NCBI GenBank assembly: GCA_005889075.1
Contig: VBDQ01000032.1
Location: forward strand, 1 to 56,961
Direction of reading: 5' to 3'
DNA length: 56,961 nucleotides
Origin: Chloroflexota bacterium
GTDB taxonomy: Bacteria > Chloroflexota > Limnocylindria > P2-11E
The position numbers were made by a program, and so were the translations under genes. Shown piece by piece: positions 41,027 to 48,936 of this stretch (within the stretch, counting starts at the first letter, position 1; each line of letters begins with the position of its first letter). The notes below the pieces were generated by a model. The model saw only the letters and a list, made by a program, of their open reading frames with translations, did no database searches and was not told the DNA's origin.

Positions 41027-41425
41027 ATGGATGACATGTACCGCGACTACATCCTCGATCACTACAAGAACCCCCGGAACTCAGGCGAGCTCCCAGGGGC
41101 GACGCACACCTATCACGACTCGAACCCGCTCTGCGGCGACGAGCTCACGATGCAGCTGCGCATCAGCGACGGCCACGTCGACGACGTGCGCTTCAGCGGC
41201 AAGGGCTGCGCGATCTCGCAGGCCTCGGCGTCGATCCTCACCGAAGAGGTGAAGGGAAAGTCACTCGACGAGGTGAAGCGGATCGATCGCGAACACGTGC
41301 TCGCGAATCTCGGGATCCCGATCAGCCCCGCGCGGATCAAGTGCGCGCTCCTTGGGCTCAAAGCGCTCAAGGGCGCGGCGTGGGGACTCACGGCGTGGCC
41401 CGGCGAAGAGGTGAAAGCGAAATGA
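41027..41425 (+). CDS. sufU: Fe-S scaffold/sulfur-transfer protein, SufU/IscU type
   Basis: Protein of 132 residues with [12 protein letters not shown], Cys36 and Asp38 in PLCGDEL, Cys61 in GKGCAIS and Cys106 in [12 protein letters not shown]. Spacing between the second and third cysteines (45 residues) is like IscU and lacks the roughly 20-residue insert of Bacillus SufU. Placement next to sufS suggests the SufU job, a zinc-dependent sulfur acceptor from SufS. Whether it acts as acceptor or scaffold is open. The stop overlaps sufB. Confidence 0.92.
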   Translation: MDDMYRDYILDHYKNPRNSGELPGATHTYHDSNPLCGDELTMQLRISDGHVDDVRFSGKGCAISQASASILTEEVKGKSLDEVKRIDREHVLANLGIPISPARIKCALLGLKALKGAAWGLTAWPGEEVKAK

Positions 41426-42828
41426 CCGTCGAGATCAAGAGTCAGGTGCCCGACAGCTACAAGTACGGCTGGTACGACAAAGAGGCGCCGATCAACGTGA
41501 AGCACAAGGGTCTCTCGCCTGAGGTGGTCAGCGAGATCAGCCAGACCTTCAAGCACGAGCCCGAGTGGATGCTGCAGCGGCGCCTCAAAGCGCTCCGGCA
41601 CTTCGAGGCGCGCGCCATGCCGACGTGGGGCGCGGACCTCTCGCCGCTCGACTTCCAGGACATCTACTACTACGTCCTCGCCTCGGACAAGCGCGCCCAG
41701 AGCTGGGAGGACGTGCCGACCTACGTGAAGGACACGTTCGACAAGCTCGGGATCCCCCAGGCGGAACAGAAGTACCTCGCGGGCGTCGGGGCCCAGTACG
41801 ACAGCGAGGTCGTGTACCACAACATCCGCAAGGACCTCGAGAAGCTCGGCGTCATCTTCATGGATACAGACACGGCGCTCAAAGAGCACGAGGACATCGT
41901 GAAGAAGTACTTCGGCACGGTGATCCCAGCGAACGACAACAAGATGGCCGCGCTCAACACCGCCGTCTGGTCGGGCGGCTCGTTCGTGTACGTGCCCGCC
42001 GGAGTGAAGGTCGAGATCCCGCTGCAGGCGTACTTCCGTATCAACAGCGAGAACATGGGCCAGTTCGAGCGGACGCTGATCGTCGCCGAGGAAGGCTCGA
42101 GCGTCCACTACGTCGAGGGTTGCACCGCGCCGGTGTTCACGAGCAACACGCTGCACAGCGCGGTCGTCGAGATCGTGGTGAAGAAGAACGCCGACGTTCG
42201 CTACACGACCATCCAGAACTGGAGCCACAACGTCTACAACCTCGTGACCAAGCGCGCCGTCGTCCAGGAGGGCGGCCGCATGACCTGGATCGACGCGAAC
42301 CTCGGATCCAAGGTCACGATGAAATACCCGAGCGTCTACCTCGTCGGCGAGCGCGCGCACGGTGAGGTTCTTTCGGTCGCTTTTGCGGGGACCGACCAGC
42401 ACCAGGACGCGGGCGCCAAGATGATCCACGCCGCGCCGAACACGACGAGCATCATCCAGAGCAAGGGCATCAGCAAGGGGACTGGGCAACAGACCTACCG
42501 GGGCATGGTGAAGATCTACCCCGGAGCGCACGGCGCCAAGAGCACGGTCCGGTGCGACGCGCTGATCCTCGATGAGACCGCGCGAAGCGACACCTACCCG
42601 TACATGGAAGTCGACGAGGAGGACGTGACCATCGGTCACGAGGCGTCGGTCTCCAAGGTCGGTGAGGAGCAGCTCTTCTATCTCATGAGCCGCGGCCTCT
42701 CCGAGGCGGAAGCGACCGCCATGGTCGTCAACGGATTCATCGAGCCGATCGTCAAGACGCTCCCCATGGACTACGCGATCGAGATGAACCGCCTCATCAC
42801 GCTTCAGATGCAGGGTGCCATTGGCTAG
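41422..42828 (+). CDS. sufB: Fe-S assembly scaffold SufB
   Basis: Central scaffold of the SufBC(2)D complex, 468 residues. Conserved stretches: [85 protein letters not shown], and a cysteine in [10 protein letters not shown]. The C-terminus ([18 protein letters not shown]) holds the SufC-binding helices. It couples to sufU by ATGA and overlaps sufD. Confidence 0.98.
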   Translation: MTVEIKSQVPDSYKYGWYDKEAPINVKHKGLSPEVVSEISQTFKHEPEWMLQRRLKALRHFEARAMPTWGADLSPLDFQDIYYYVLASDKRAQSWEDVPTYVKDTFDKLGIPQAEQKYLAGVGAQYDSEVVYHNIRKDLEKLGVIFMDTDTALKEHEDIVKKYFGTVIPANDNKMAALNTAVWSGGSFVYVPAGVKVEIPLQAYFRINSENMGQFERTLIVAEEGSSVHYVEGCTAPVFTSNTLHSAVVEIVVKKNADVRYTTIQNWSHNVYNLVTKRAVVQEGGRMTWIDANLGSKVTMKYPSVYLVGERAHGEVLSVAFAGTDQHQDAGAKMIHAAPNTTSIIQSKGISKGTGQQTYRGMVKIYPGAHGAKSTVRCDALILDETARSDTYPYMEVDEEDVTIGHEASVSKVGEEQLFYLMSRGLSEAEATAMVVNGFIEPIVKTLPMDYAIEMNRLITLQMQGAIG

Positions 42829-44095
42829 CACGCCGGAACTCAGCACTGTCCCGCTGCTGCTCGACCGCAAAACGGTCGAGCAGCACAGTCTTCGGCGCAA
42901 CGAGCCGGAGTGGCTGCGCGCGTCGCGCTTGGCCGCGCTCGGGCGCTTCACTCCCGAGGCCTGGCCGAGCGGCCAGGAGGAGGAGTGGCGACGCTTCCCG
43001 CTCAAGGACCTCCCGCCGGGTCCGATCGCCTCGACGCTCGACCACCTTCCAGGGATCCAGTTCAAGCTCGACGCGGACGCGATCGCCGCCGGCGTCATCT
43101 TCAAGGGACTGACGCGGGCCGCGCTCGACAACCCGCAGCTCGTGCGGCCGCACATCACGAATGGTGATGGCATCTCCTCGCACGCGGCGTTCCGCGCGGC
43201 GGCCGATGCCCTCTGGTCGGCGGGCAGCACGTTCGTCCACGTCCCGGCGGGGGTCGAGGTCCGTCAGCCACTGGTGCTCGACAAGGCCTGGCCGGCGTCG
43301 GATGAGGCGATGCTCTCGCGGACCATCCTCGTGGCGGAGCGCGATTCGAGCGTCGTCCTCGTCGAGGACCTCTCGTCCGAGGGCGAGGCGCCGCGACTTG
43401 CGATCCCTCATGTCGAGGTGCACGTCGGCGCCGGTGCGCGCGTCTGGTACGTCGGGATCCGCCGCTGGGCGCCTGGCGTGCTGGATCTCGGGTTCCAGCG
43501 TTTCCGCTCCGCGCGCGACAGCGAGCTGCGAAGCCTGAACGTTTTCGCCGGGCAAGGGCGATCGAAAGTCGGCATCGAGTCGGACATCGAGGGCGACGGC
43601 GCGACGGTGAAGCTGTTCGGCCTCGTCGCTGCGGGCGACTCCCAGCGGATCGACGTCAACAGCTTTCAGAGCCTCGATGGCCGCGCGTCGCAGAGCGACC
43701 TGCTCTATCTCTCGGCCCTGTACGAGCGCGCCAAGGCGATCTTCTATGGAAAGATCCGCGTCGAGCCCACGTCGCACGGCACGGGCAGCTATCAGGAGTG
43801 CCGGAACATGCTCCTCTCCGACAAGGCCGGCGCCGATCCGATCCCGGTGCTCGAGATCCTCACCAACGACGTCGTCCGGTGCGGCCACGGCGCGACCGCG
43901 GGCGCGCTAAGCGACGAGGAGCTCTTCTACGCGATGTCGCGCGGATTCGATCGCGACGCGGCGCAGCAGCTCCTCGTCCATGGCTTCTTCCGCCGAGTCA
44001 TCAACGAGCTCAAGGACGAACACGTGCGCCAGCGCGTGCTGAATGCGGTGCGGCCGCGCATCGGGAACATCGCCGAGATGGGCGTACTGGAATGA
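42815..44095 (+). CDS. sufD: Fe-S assembly protein SufD
   Basis: SufB paralogue completing the SufBCD complex, 426 residues. Beta-helix core blocks [24 protein letters not shown] and [22 protein letters not shown], with the conserved C-terminal [23 protein letters not shown] 42815 overlaps sufB by 14 nt; TTG 42821 is an alternative. The stop overlaps the Rieske gene. Confidence 0.96.
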   Translation: MPLASTPELSTVPLLLDRKTVEQHSLRRNEPEWLRASRLAALGRFTPEAWPSGQEEEWRRFPLKDLPPGPIASTLDHLPGIQFKLDADAIAAGVIFKGLTRAALDNPQLVRPHITNGDGISSHAAFRAAADALWSAGSTFVHVPAGVEVRQPLVLDKAWPASDEAMLSRTILVAERDSSVVLVEDLSSEGEAPRLAIPHVEVHVGAGARVWYVGIRRWAPGVLDLGFQRFRSARDSELRSLNVFAGQGRSKVGIESDIEGDGATVKLFGLVAAGDSQRIDVNSFQSLDGRASQSDLLYLSALYERAKAIFYGKIRVEPTSHGTGSYQECRNMLLSDKAGADPIPVLEILTNDVVRCGHGATAGALSDEELFYAMSRGFDRDAAQQLLVHGFFRRVINELKDEHVRQRVLNAVRPRIGNIAEMGVLE

Positions 44096-44433
44096 GCAGC
44101 TTCGTCGTGGTCGCGCGCGAGGACGAGGTTCCGCGCGGCGAGGTCAAGGTCGTGCACGCCGGAACGAAGAGCCTCTGCCTCGGTCACTGCGAGGACGGCA
44201 CCTGGGGCGCCATTGACAACGTGTGCACCCACGACGGCGGGGTGCTCGGCGAGGGCGAGCTCAGCGAGTGTCAGGTCGAGTGCCCTCGGCACGGCGGGCA
44301 GTTCGATCTATTGACCGGCGAGGTGCGCGCGCTGCCGCCGGTCTATCCGGTGAACGCCTACCCGGTGCGGGTCGTGGAAGGGCGTGTCGAGGTCGACGTG
44401 GGCGTGCCGACCAAGGAGCTCGAGATCGGTTAG
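44092..44433 (+). CDS. Rieske-type [2Fe-2S] ferredoxin
   Basis: Soluble protein of 113 residues with the Rieske ligands Cys45 and His47 in NVCTHDGG and Cys64 and His67 in ECPRHGGQFD. It resembles the ferredoxin components of NirD/biphenyl-dioxygenase type. As the last gene of the suf operon, coupled by ATGA, it could supply electrons to cluster assembly or simply be a Suf client; similar Rieske genes at the ends of suf operons are known in several bacteria. No partner oxygenase is nearby. Confidence 0.93.
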   Translation: MSSFVVVAREDEVPRGEVKVVHAGTKSLCLGHCEDGTWGAIDNVCTHDGGVLGEGELSECQVECPRHGGQFDLLTGEVRALPPVYPVNAYPVRVVEGRVEVDVGVPTKELEIG

Positions 44434-44602
44434 CCCAAGACGATCGCCGGAAGTCTCGGAGCGGTCGCACTTGGGACGAGAGCGGAAGACATAGCCATCG
44501 CCAGCTGAGTCGGTCACCCATACTTTTCGGATCGGCCACGCCCCGAATCGTCGTTTTCCGATCGATCTCCTCGCCGTCGTAGCGCTTTTCGCGCTGCAAG
44601 CG
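44434..44602. other. Gap between suf operon and surface locus
   Basis: No gene is seen. The frame of the next protein is open back to 44495 and encodes a plausible hydrophobic start (PIDLLAVVALFALQALAIA) but without ATG, GTG or TTG. TACTTT at 44521-44526 is a possible -10 box. The inverted pair CCCAAG and CTTGGG about 30 nt apart near 44435-44476 is weak. Confidence 0.4.
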
Positions 44603-46510
44603 TTGGCGATCGCTCCGCTTTTCACCGGGGAGTTCACCCAGTTTCGCGGCAGCATCGAGGCGACCTTCATCGCGAATGCGCGCTTCATCGCGGAACGCTT
44701 TCCGGATCTCTCCTGGTACCCCTACTGGTACCTCGGTTTCCCGTTCGAGCTCTTCTACACGCCCCTGCTTCCCGTGCTCGTCGCGATCATCGGGAAGGTC
44801 GGCGGTGACATCCCGCAGGCCTACCGCATCGTCGCCGCAGGCGGATACGCGCTCGGACTTCCGGCGCTCTATCTCGCCGCGCGCGAGCTCTCGGGATCGC
44901 GCAGGGCCGCACTGCTCGCCGCCGGCGCCTACCTGCTTCTCCCATCGCTCACGTACGTCTTCCCGCCGATCCGGGCGGACGGTGCCGGTCTGTCGGGGAC
45001 GGCCGTCCCGGCGCCGTGGCGGCTTGTGGCGCTCGTCGAATACGGCGAAGGGCCGCATGTCCTCTCACTGTCCTTCGCGCTGCTCGGCGTCGCGGCGACC
45101 CTGCGCTACCTGCGGGCGCCATCCGCATGGCGGCTGGCGATCGCGGTCGCCGCGCTCGTCGCCGTGGCACTGACCAATCTCATCGGCGCGCTCGGGGTCG
45201 CGGTCTTTCTCTTCGGGATCGCGATCGCGAACGGGCCGGCGACGAACGTCCCGAGAAAATGGCCGAGCCTCACCAAGCTTGGGCTGCTTACCGTTCTCTT
45301 TTCGCTCGGCTGGTACAGCCTCGGGTTCATGCGCGCTTTCTCGCAGCCCGGCGGCGGCGACACCGCGTCCTCTTACGTCGCCCTGCCGATCGTCGCACTC
45401 GTGGCGATCGTCGTTGTCGCCGCGCTTCCGCTGAAACGCTTGCCAAGCGGCGCCGACGCGGTGCTGCTGTGGCTCTTGCTGTTCGGGACGATCCTCGTCG
45501 CGAAACAGGTCTTCGGGATCGGCATAGCGCCGCAGCCGATCCGCTATTCGCTCGAGCTCGACGCCGCGTTTGCCATCGGAGTCGGGATCGCTCTGGCGTG
45601 GGCGATCGAGCGGCTGAGCCGGCGCGAGGCGATCCGCGGCGCGGTCGCGACCCTTGCGCTCGCCGCCTTCGTCGCGATCGGCCTGCCGTCGTGGTTCGGC
45701 GTGCAGTCGCGACTCGCTCCTGATCCGTCGTGGCAGGCCTGGAGCGAGCGTCGAGTCGCGCTGTGGCTCGCCGACCACCTGCGTCCGGGCGAGCGCGCGT
45801 TCCTGAGCGGCGATCACGCCTTCTGGCTGAACGTGTTCGCCAACGTTCCGCAGGTGCGCGGTGGCCAGGATTTCTCGGCGGTCGATCCCTGGCCCGCACA
45901 CGCCGCCTACCAGATCAACACCGGACCAGACGTCGCGATCTCGAAGCTCTGGCTGGAGGCGCTATCGGTCCGTTATCTCGTCGTGACCACGCCGTCCTCG
46001 AGCGACGTTTTCCACGACTTCACGAATCCGGCCAAGTTCGACGGCACGTTCCCGGTGGTCTTCGACGAGCGTGGCGTTCGCATCTATGAGGTCCCGCTCG
46101 CGGGTGATCCGCGCGCGGTCGTCGCGGCCTCGGTCGAGCTGCGGTCGCCCACGAACGGCATCGACCGGGCGGCGCTCGAGAGCTACGTGAACGCGGCCGC
46201 CCAGGCGGCGCGCGCCGACAGCGCCGCCGGAAGTCTTGGTCGCTGGAGCATCGAGACCGGGGATGCCGGAGGCAGCCTCGTCGTTCGCGAGGCGTACGAC
46301 AGCGGCTGGCGCGCGACGGTCGACGGCAAAGGCGTGAAGGTCGGCCCCGACGCGCTCGGCATGGTCAGCCTTCCCCTCGCGCCGGGACGGCACGCGGTCG
46401 AGCTCGACCACGGCGTGCATCTCGACTTCCTCGCCGGGCTCGGCATCGCCACGCTCACCGGCCTCATCGTCGTCGTGCGGGGGCTGCGCGCCGATCGACG
46501 GCGGCCATGA
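44603..46510 (+). CDS. Large polytopic membrane protein, GT-C/PTPS-related type (1)
   Basis: Membrane protein of at least 635 residues. The first lumenal/extracellular loop FTQFRGSIEATFIANARFIAE followed by DLSWYPYWYLGFPFELFYTP is the hallmark of the 6-pyruvoyl-tetrahydropterin-synthase-related and YfhO-like membrane families, which share the GT-C glycosyltransferase fold. About ten helices are followed by a soluble outer domain of about 230 residues with a final helix. TTG 44603 is the only standard start, but upstream in-frame codons extend the first helix, so the true N-terminus may be lost or begin at a rare codon. It is likely a lipid-linked-sugar-dependent transferase or a polysaccharide-handling protein. 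Confidence 0.7.
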   Translation: MAIAPLFTGEFTQFRGSIEATFIANARFIAERFPDLSWYPYWYLGFPFELFYTPLLPVLVAIIGKVGGDIPQAYRIVAAGGYALGLPALYLAARELSGSRRAALLAAGAYLLLPSLTYVFPPIRADGAGLSGTAVPAPWRLVALVEYGEGPHVLSLSFALLGVAATLRYLRAPSAWRLAIAVAALVAVALTNLIGALGVAVFLFGIAIANGPATNVPRKWPSLTKLGLLTVLFSLGWYSLGFMRAFSQPGGGDTASSYVALPIVALVAIVVVAALPLKRLPSGADAVLLWLLLFGTILVAKQVFGIGIAPQPIRYSLELDAAFAIGVGIALAWAIERLSRREAIRGAVATLALAAFVAIGLPSWFGVQSRLAPDPSWQAWSERRVALWLADHLRPGERAFLSGDHAFWLNVFANVPQVRGGQDFSAVDPWPAHAAYQINTGPDVAISKLWLEALSVRYLVVTTPSSSDVFHDFTNPAKFDGTFPVVFDERGVRIYEVPLAGDPRAVVAASVELRSPTNGIDRAALESYVNAAAQAARADSAAGSLGRWSIETGDAGGSLVVREAYDSGWRATVDGKGVKVGPDALGMVSLPLAPGRHAVELDHGVHLDFLAGLGIATLTGLIVVVRGLRADRRRP

Positions 46511-48936
46511 GTCGCCAGAAGCTGCTCGATCTCGGCGCCGCGGTGGCCGTCGCCGCGACCGTGGTCGTCGTCGGTGCCTTGCTCGACGCATGGACCGGCT
46601 TCCCGAAGGGCACGGACGCGCTGTCGCACCTCACGCGCCTCAAGTTCGCCGCGGATTGGTTCCCCTCCGAGAACTGGCTGTACCCGTGGGCCGCGGGCAT
46701 GCCGACGTTCGGGACGTATCCCGCATTGCCGTACCTCATCAGCATCATTCCGGTCCGGCTCTTCGGCGCGGAGACCACGCTGATCTCCCTGGCCTTGCTC
46801 GCGATGATGTCCTTCCTTCTCGGGCTCTACGCGTTCCTCGCGCTCGCGACGCGCTCTCGACTCGCGGCATTCCTGGCCGCGATCGTCGTCGCGACTTCTA
46901 TGGCCGTGTGGACCTGGATCGTGCACGACGGCGTCTACGCACGGATCGTCGCCTGCGGCTTCGGCGCGTGGGCCTGGTACGCGCACGAACGCTGGCGCGC
47001 GAGCGACTCGCGTGGGTGGCTCGTCGTGGCGGCCGCGCTCCTCGCCGCGACCGTCGCGTCCCACGCGTTCATGGGTCTCGTGTTCGCGGGGGTCGTCGCC
47101 CTACGCACGCTCCCGAGGCTGTTCGCGCTCGCGCGTATCGGTGGCCTGGCGCTTCTCATCGGCGCACCCGCGTGGCTGCCCGCAGCCGCTTCAGGCGCGG
47201 GCAGCTTCTTCGGCGCCTTCCACGGCGCACAGGTGCTCTCGCCCATCGAGGTCCTGTGGGTGCCCGCCCACGTCGGTCCTGCGGCGCCGCTCTTCTTCGC
47301 CTTCGCCGTGGGCGGATCTCTCGCGCTGCGGCGGCGCCCGCCCGCGCTCTTTCTCGTGCTCACGGTGTTGGCGATCCTCTACGTGTTCGCGCCGTCCTTG
47401 GGAATCCCGGACGAGCTCTACTACGTGAACGGCATCGACCCATTCACCGTGACCTTCTTCGTCGCGATCTTTGCGGCGTGCGCGGCAGCGTTTGCCTTCG
47501 CGAAGGTGCGACCTCGACGAGTGATCGCGCTGGTCGCGACCATCGCAGTCCTGATCGCCGCCGTCGCCGGCGCAGCCTCAGGGAGCGCGAGGCTCATCGC
47601 CGCCGGCGGCTATCCCGAGGTGTACGACGGGACATCCCTGGGGGAGGGCCCCTCCGAGAGCATGCGGACGCTGCGGCTTCCCGACGATCTGGAGCACCGC
47701 GTCATGCCGAACAGCGCCGACGAATCGGTGTGGATCTCGTATCGCTCGCGCATGCCGCAGCTGCGTGACTACTACAGCCAGGGTCAGGTCCATCCCGAAT
47801 GGCTTGCGCTCGCCTACACCACGCTGTACGACCCGCCATACGACGCGCCTTCAGCGCGCGCATTGCTCGATTGGTACGCGGTCTCGATCGTGACCGTCGA
47901 GACGACCTCGGACTTCCGGCGCAACCTCCCCGCGATGACGGCGAGCGGCGATTTCCGTGTCAGCGGAGGAGAGGGACGCTACGCGCGCCTCGACGTCGTC
48001 CATCCCGCGCCGCTCGTCGTCGCGATGGACGTTCCGCTCACGGTCGTCGTCGGTAGCGCGGAGTTCTACCGCCTCGTCACGCGAACGCTCCTGCGCGCGG
48101 GGGTCGCGAGCGATCGCGCCCTGCCCGTGTGGTGGCGAGGTCCCCTCTCGGGACTCGACGCCGCCACGCTCGCGCGCACCGGCGTGCTCGTGGTCGGAGC
48201 GAGTGACCTCGGAGATCAGGCCAAGGCGGCCGAGGCCGTGCGCGACGTGGCCCGCGCGGGCGGACGGGTCGTCGTCGACCTTACCGGATGGGATGCCGCG
48301 CAAGGACTCGGCAGCCTGCTCCCGATCAAGGGAACGCTTCGCGTGGACTTCCCGCCGGACTGGGGCCTCCACGGCGACGTCGATGCGACGAAGTTTGCGC
48401 CCGCGAAATACGAGGACGGGCCCTGGGGCGCAGAGGTGGGCACCTCGCTCTCCCCGGACGCGCGCGCGGTGCTCGCGCTCGCCGACCATCCGGTCGTAGC
48501 GAAGCGGAGCGAGGGGGCGGGCGAGATCGTGGCCCTGGGCGGGAACCTCCTCTTCCATGCCGACTACACGCGAAGCCTCGCCGAGCGCTCCTTTCTCGTC
48601 GCCTACTTCGTGTCGGCCGGCGAGGACCCGCCGGCGCGCGAGCTGAGCGGCAGCTTCCGCGATCCGGAGCACCGCGTCATGACGCTCGACGGACCGGCGA
48701 TCGTCCTCATCAAGGAATCGTGGACTCCGGCGTGGCGGGCCCAGCTCCGCTCCGGGGACCAGGACCGCTCCCTCTCGGTGCTCGAGGCCGGTCCCGGCGT
48801 CATGGCCGTGATCGTCCCCGCGGCGGGAACGCTCCAGCTGACCTACGGCGCGCGTCTGGTCGACCTCGTCTCCTGGGCGCTGTTCGTCGTGGGCGTGGGC
48901 CTCTGCGTGTTCGTCCTGATGAGACGCGGCGCGTGA
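46507..48936 (+). CDS. Large polytopic membrane protein, GT-C/PTPS-related type (2)
   Basis: Protein of 809 residues coupled to the previous gene by ATGA. The first helix is at about 8-28, and the loop GTDALSHLTRLKFAADW with SENWLYPWAAGMPTFGTYP repeats the pattern of the first protein. About ten helices run to about residue 365, then an outer region of about 420 residues with two Rossmann-like segments (TGVLVVGASDLGD, then GGRVVVDLTGWD), and a final helix at 783-803. The outer region resembles glutamine-amidotransferase-like folds without a visible catalytic cysteine. Exact substrate unknown. Confidence 0.7.
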   Translation: MSRQKLLDLGAAVAVAATVVVVGALLDAWTGFPKGTDALSHLTRLKFAADWFPSENWLYPWAAGMPTFGTYPALPYLISIIPVRLFGAETTLISLALLAMMSFLLGLYAFLALATRSRLAAFLAAIVVATSMAVWTWIVHDGVYARIVACGFGAWAWYAHERWRASDSRGWLVVAAALLAATVASHAFMGLVFAGVVALRTLPRLFALARIGGLALLIGAPAWLPAAASGAGSFFGAFHGAQVLSPIEVLWVPAHVGPAAPLFFAFAVGGSLALRRRPPALFLVLTVLAILYVFAPSLGIPDELYYVNGIDPFTVTFFVAIFAACAAAFAFAKVRPRRVIALVATIAVLIAAVAGAASGSARLIAAGGYPEVYDGTSLGEGPSESMRTLRLPDDLEHRVMPNSADESVWISYRSRMPQLRDYYSQGQVHPEWLALAYTTLYDPPYDAPSARALLDWYAVSIVTVETTSDFRRNLPAMTASGDFRVSGGEGRYARLDVVHPAPLVVAMDVPLTVVVGSAEFYRLVTRTLLRAGVASDRALPVWWRGPLSGLDAATLARTGVLVVGASDLGDQAKAAEAVRDVARAGGRVVVDLTGWDAAQGLGSLLPIKGTLRVDFPPDWGLHGDVDATKFAPAKYEDGPWGAEVGTSLSPDARAVLALADHPVVAKRSEGAGEIVALGGNLLFHADYTRSLAERSFLVAYFVSAGEDPPARELSGSFRDPEHRVMTLDGPAIVLIKESWTPAWRAQLRSGDQDRSLSVLEAGPGVMAVIVPAAGTLQLTYGARLVDLVSWALFVVGVGLCVFVLMRRGA

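Noticed and set aside
47630..47665. GGGGGAGGGCCCCTCC segment in membrane protein 2 as a repeat copy
   Set aside because: The arms are shorter and the flanking GACCCCC part is missing; it is probably chance in GC-rich coding sequence.
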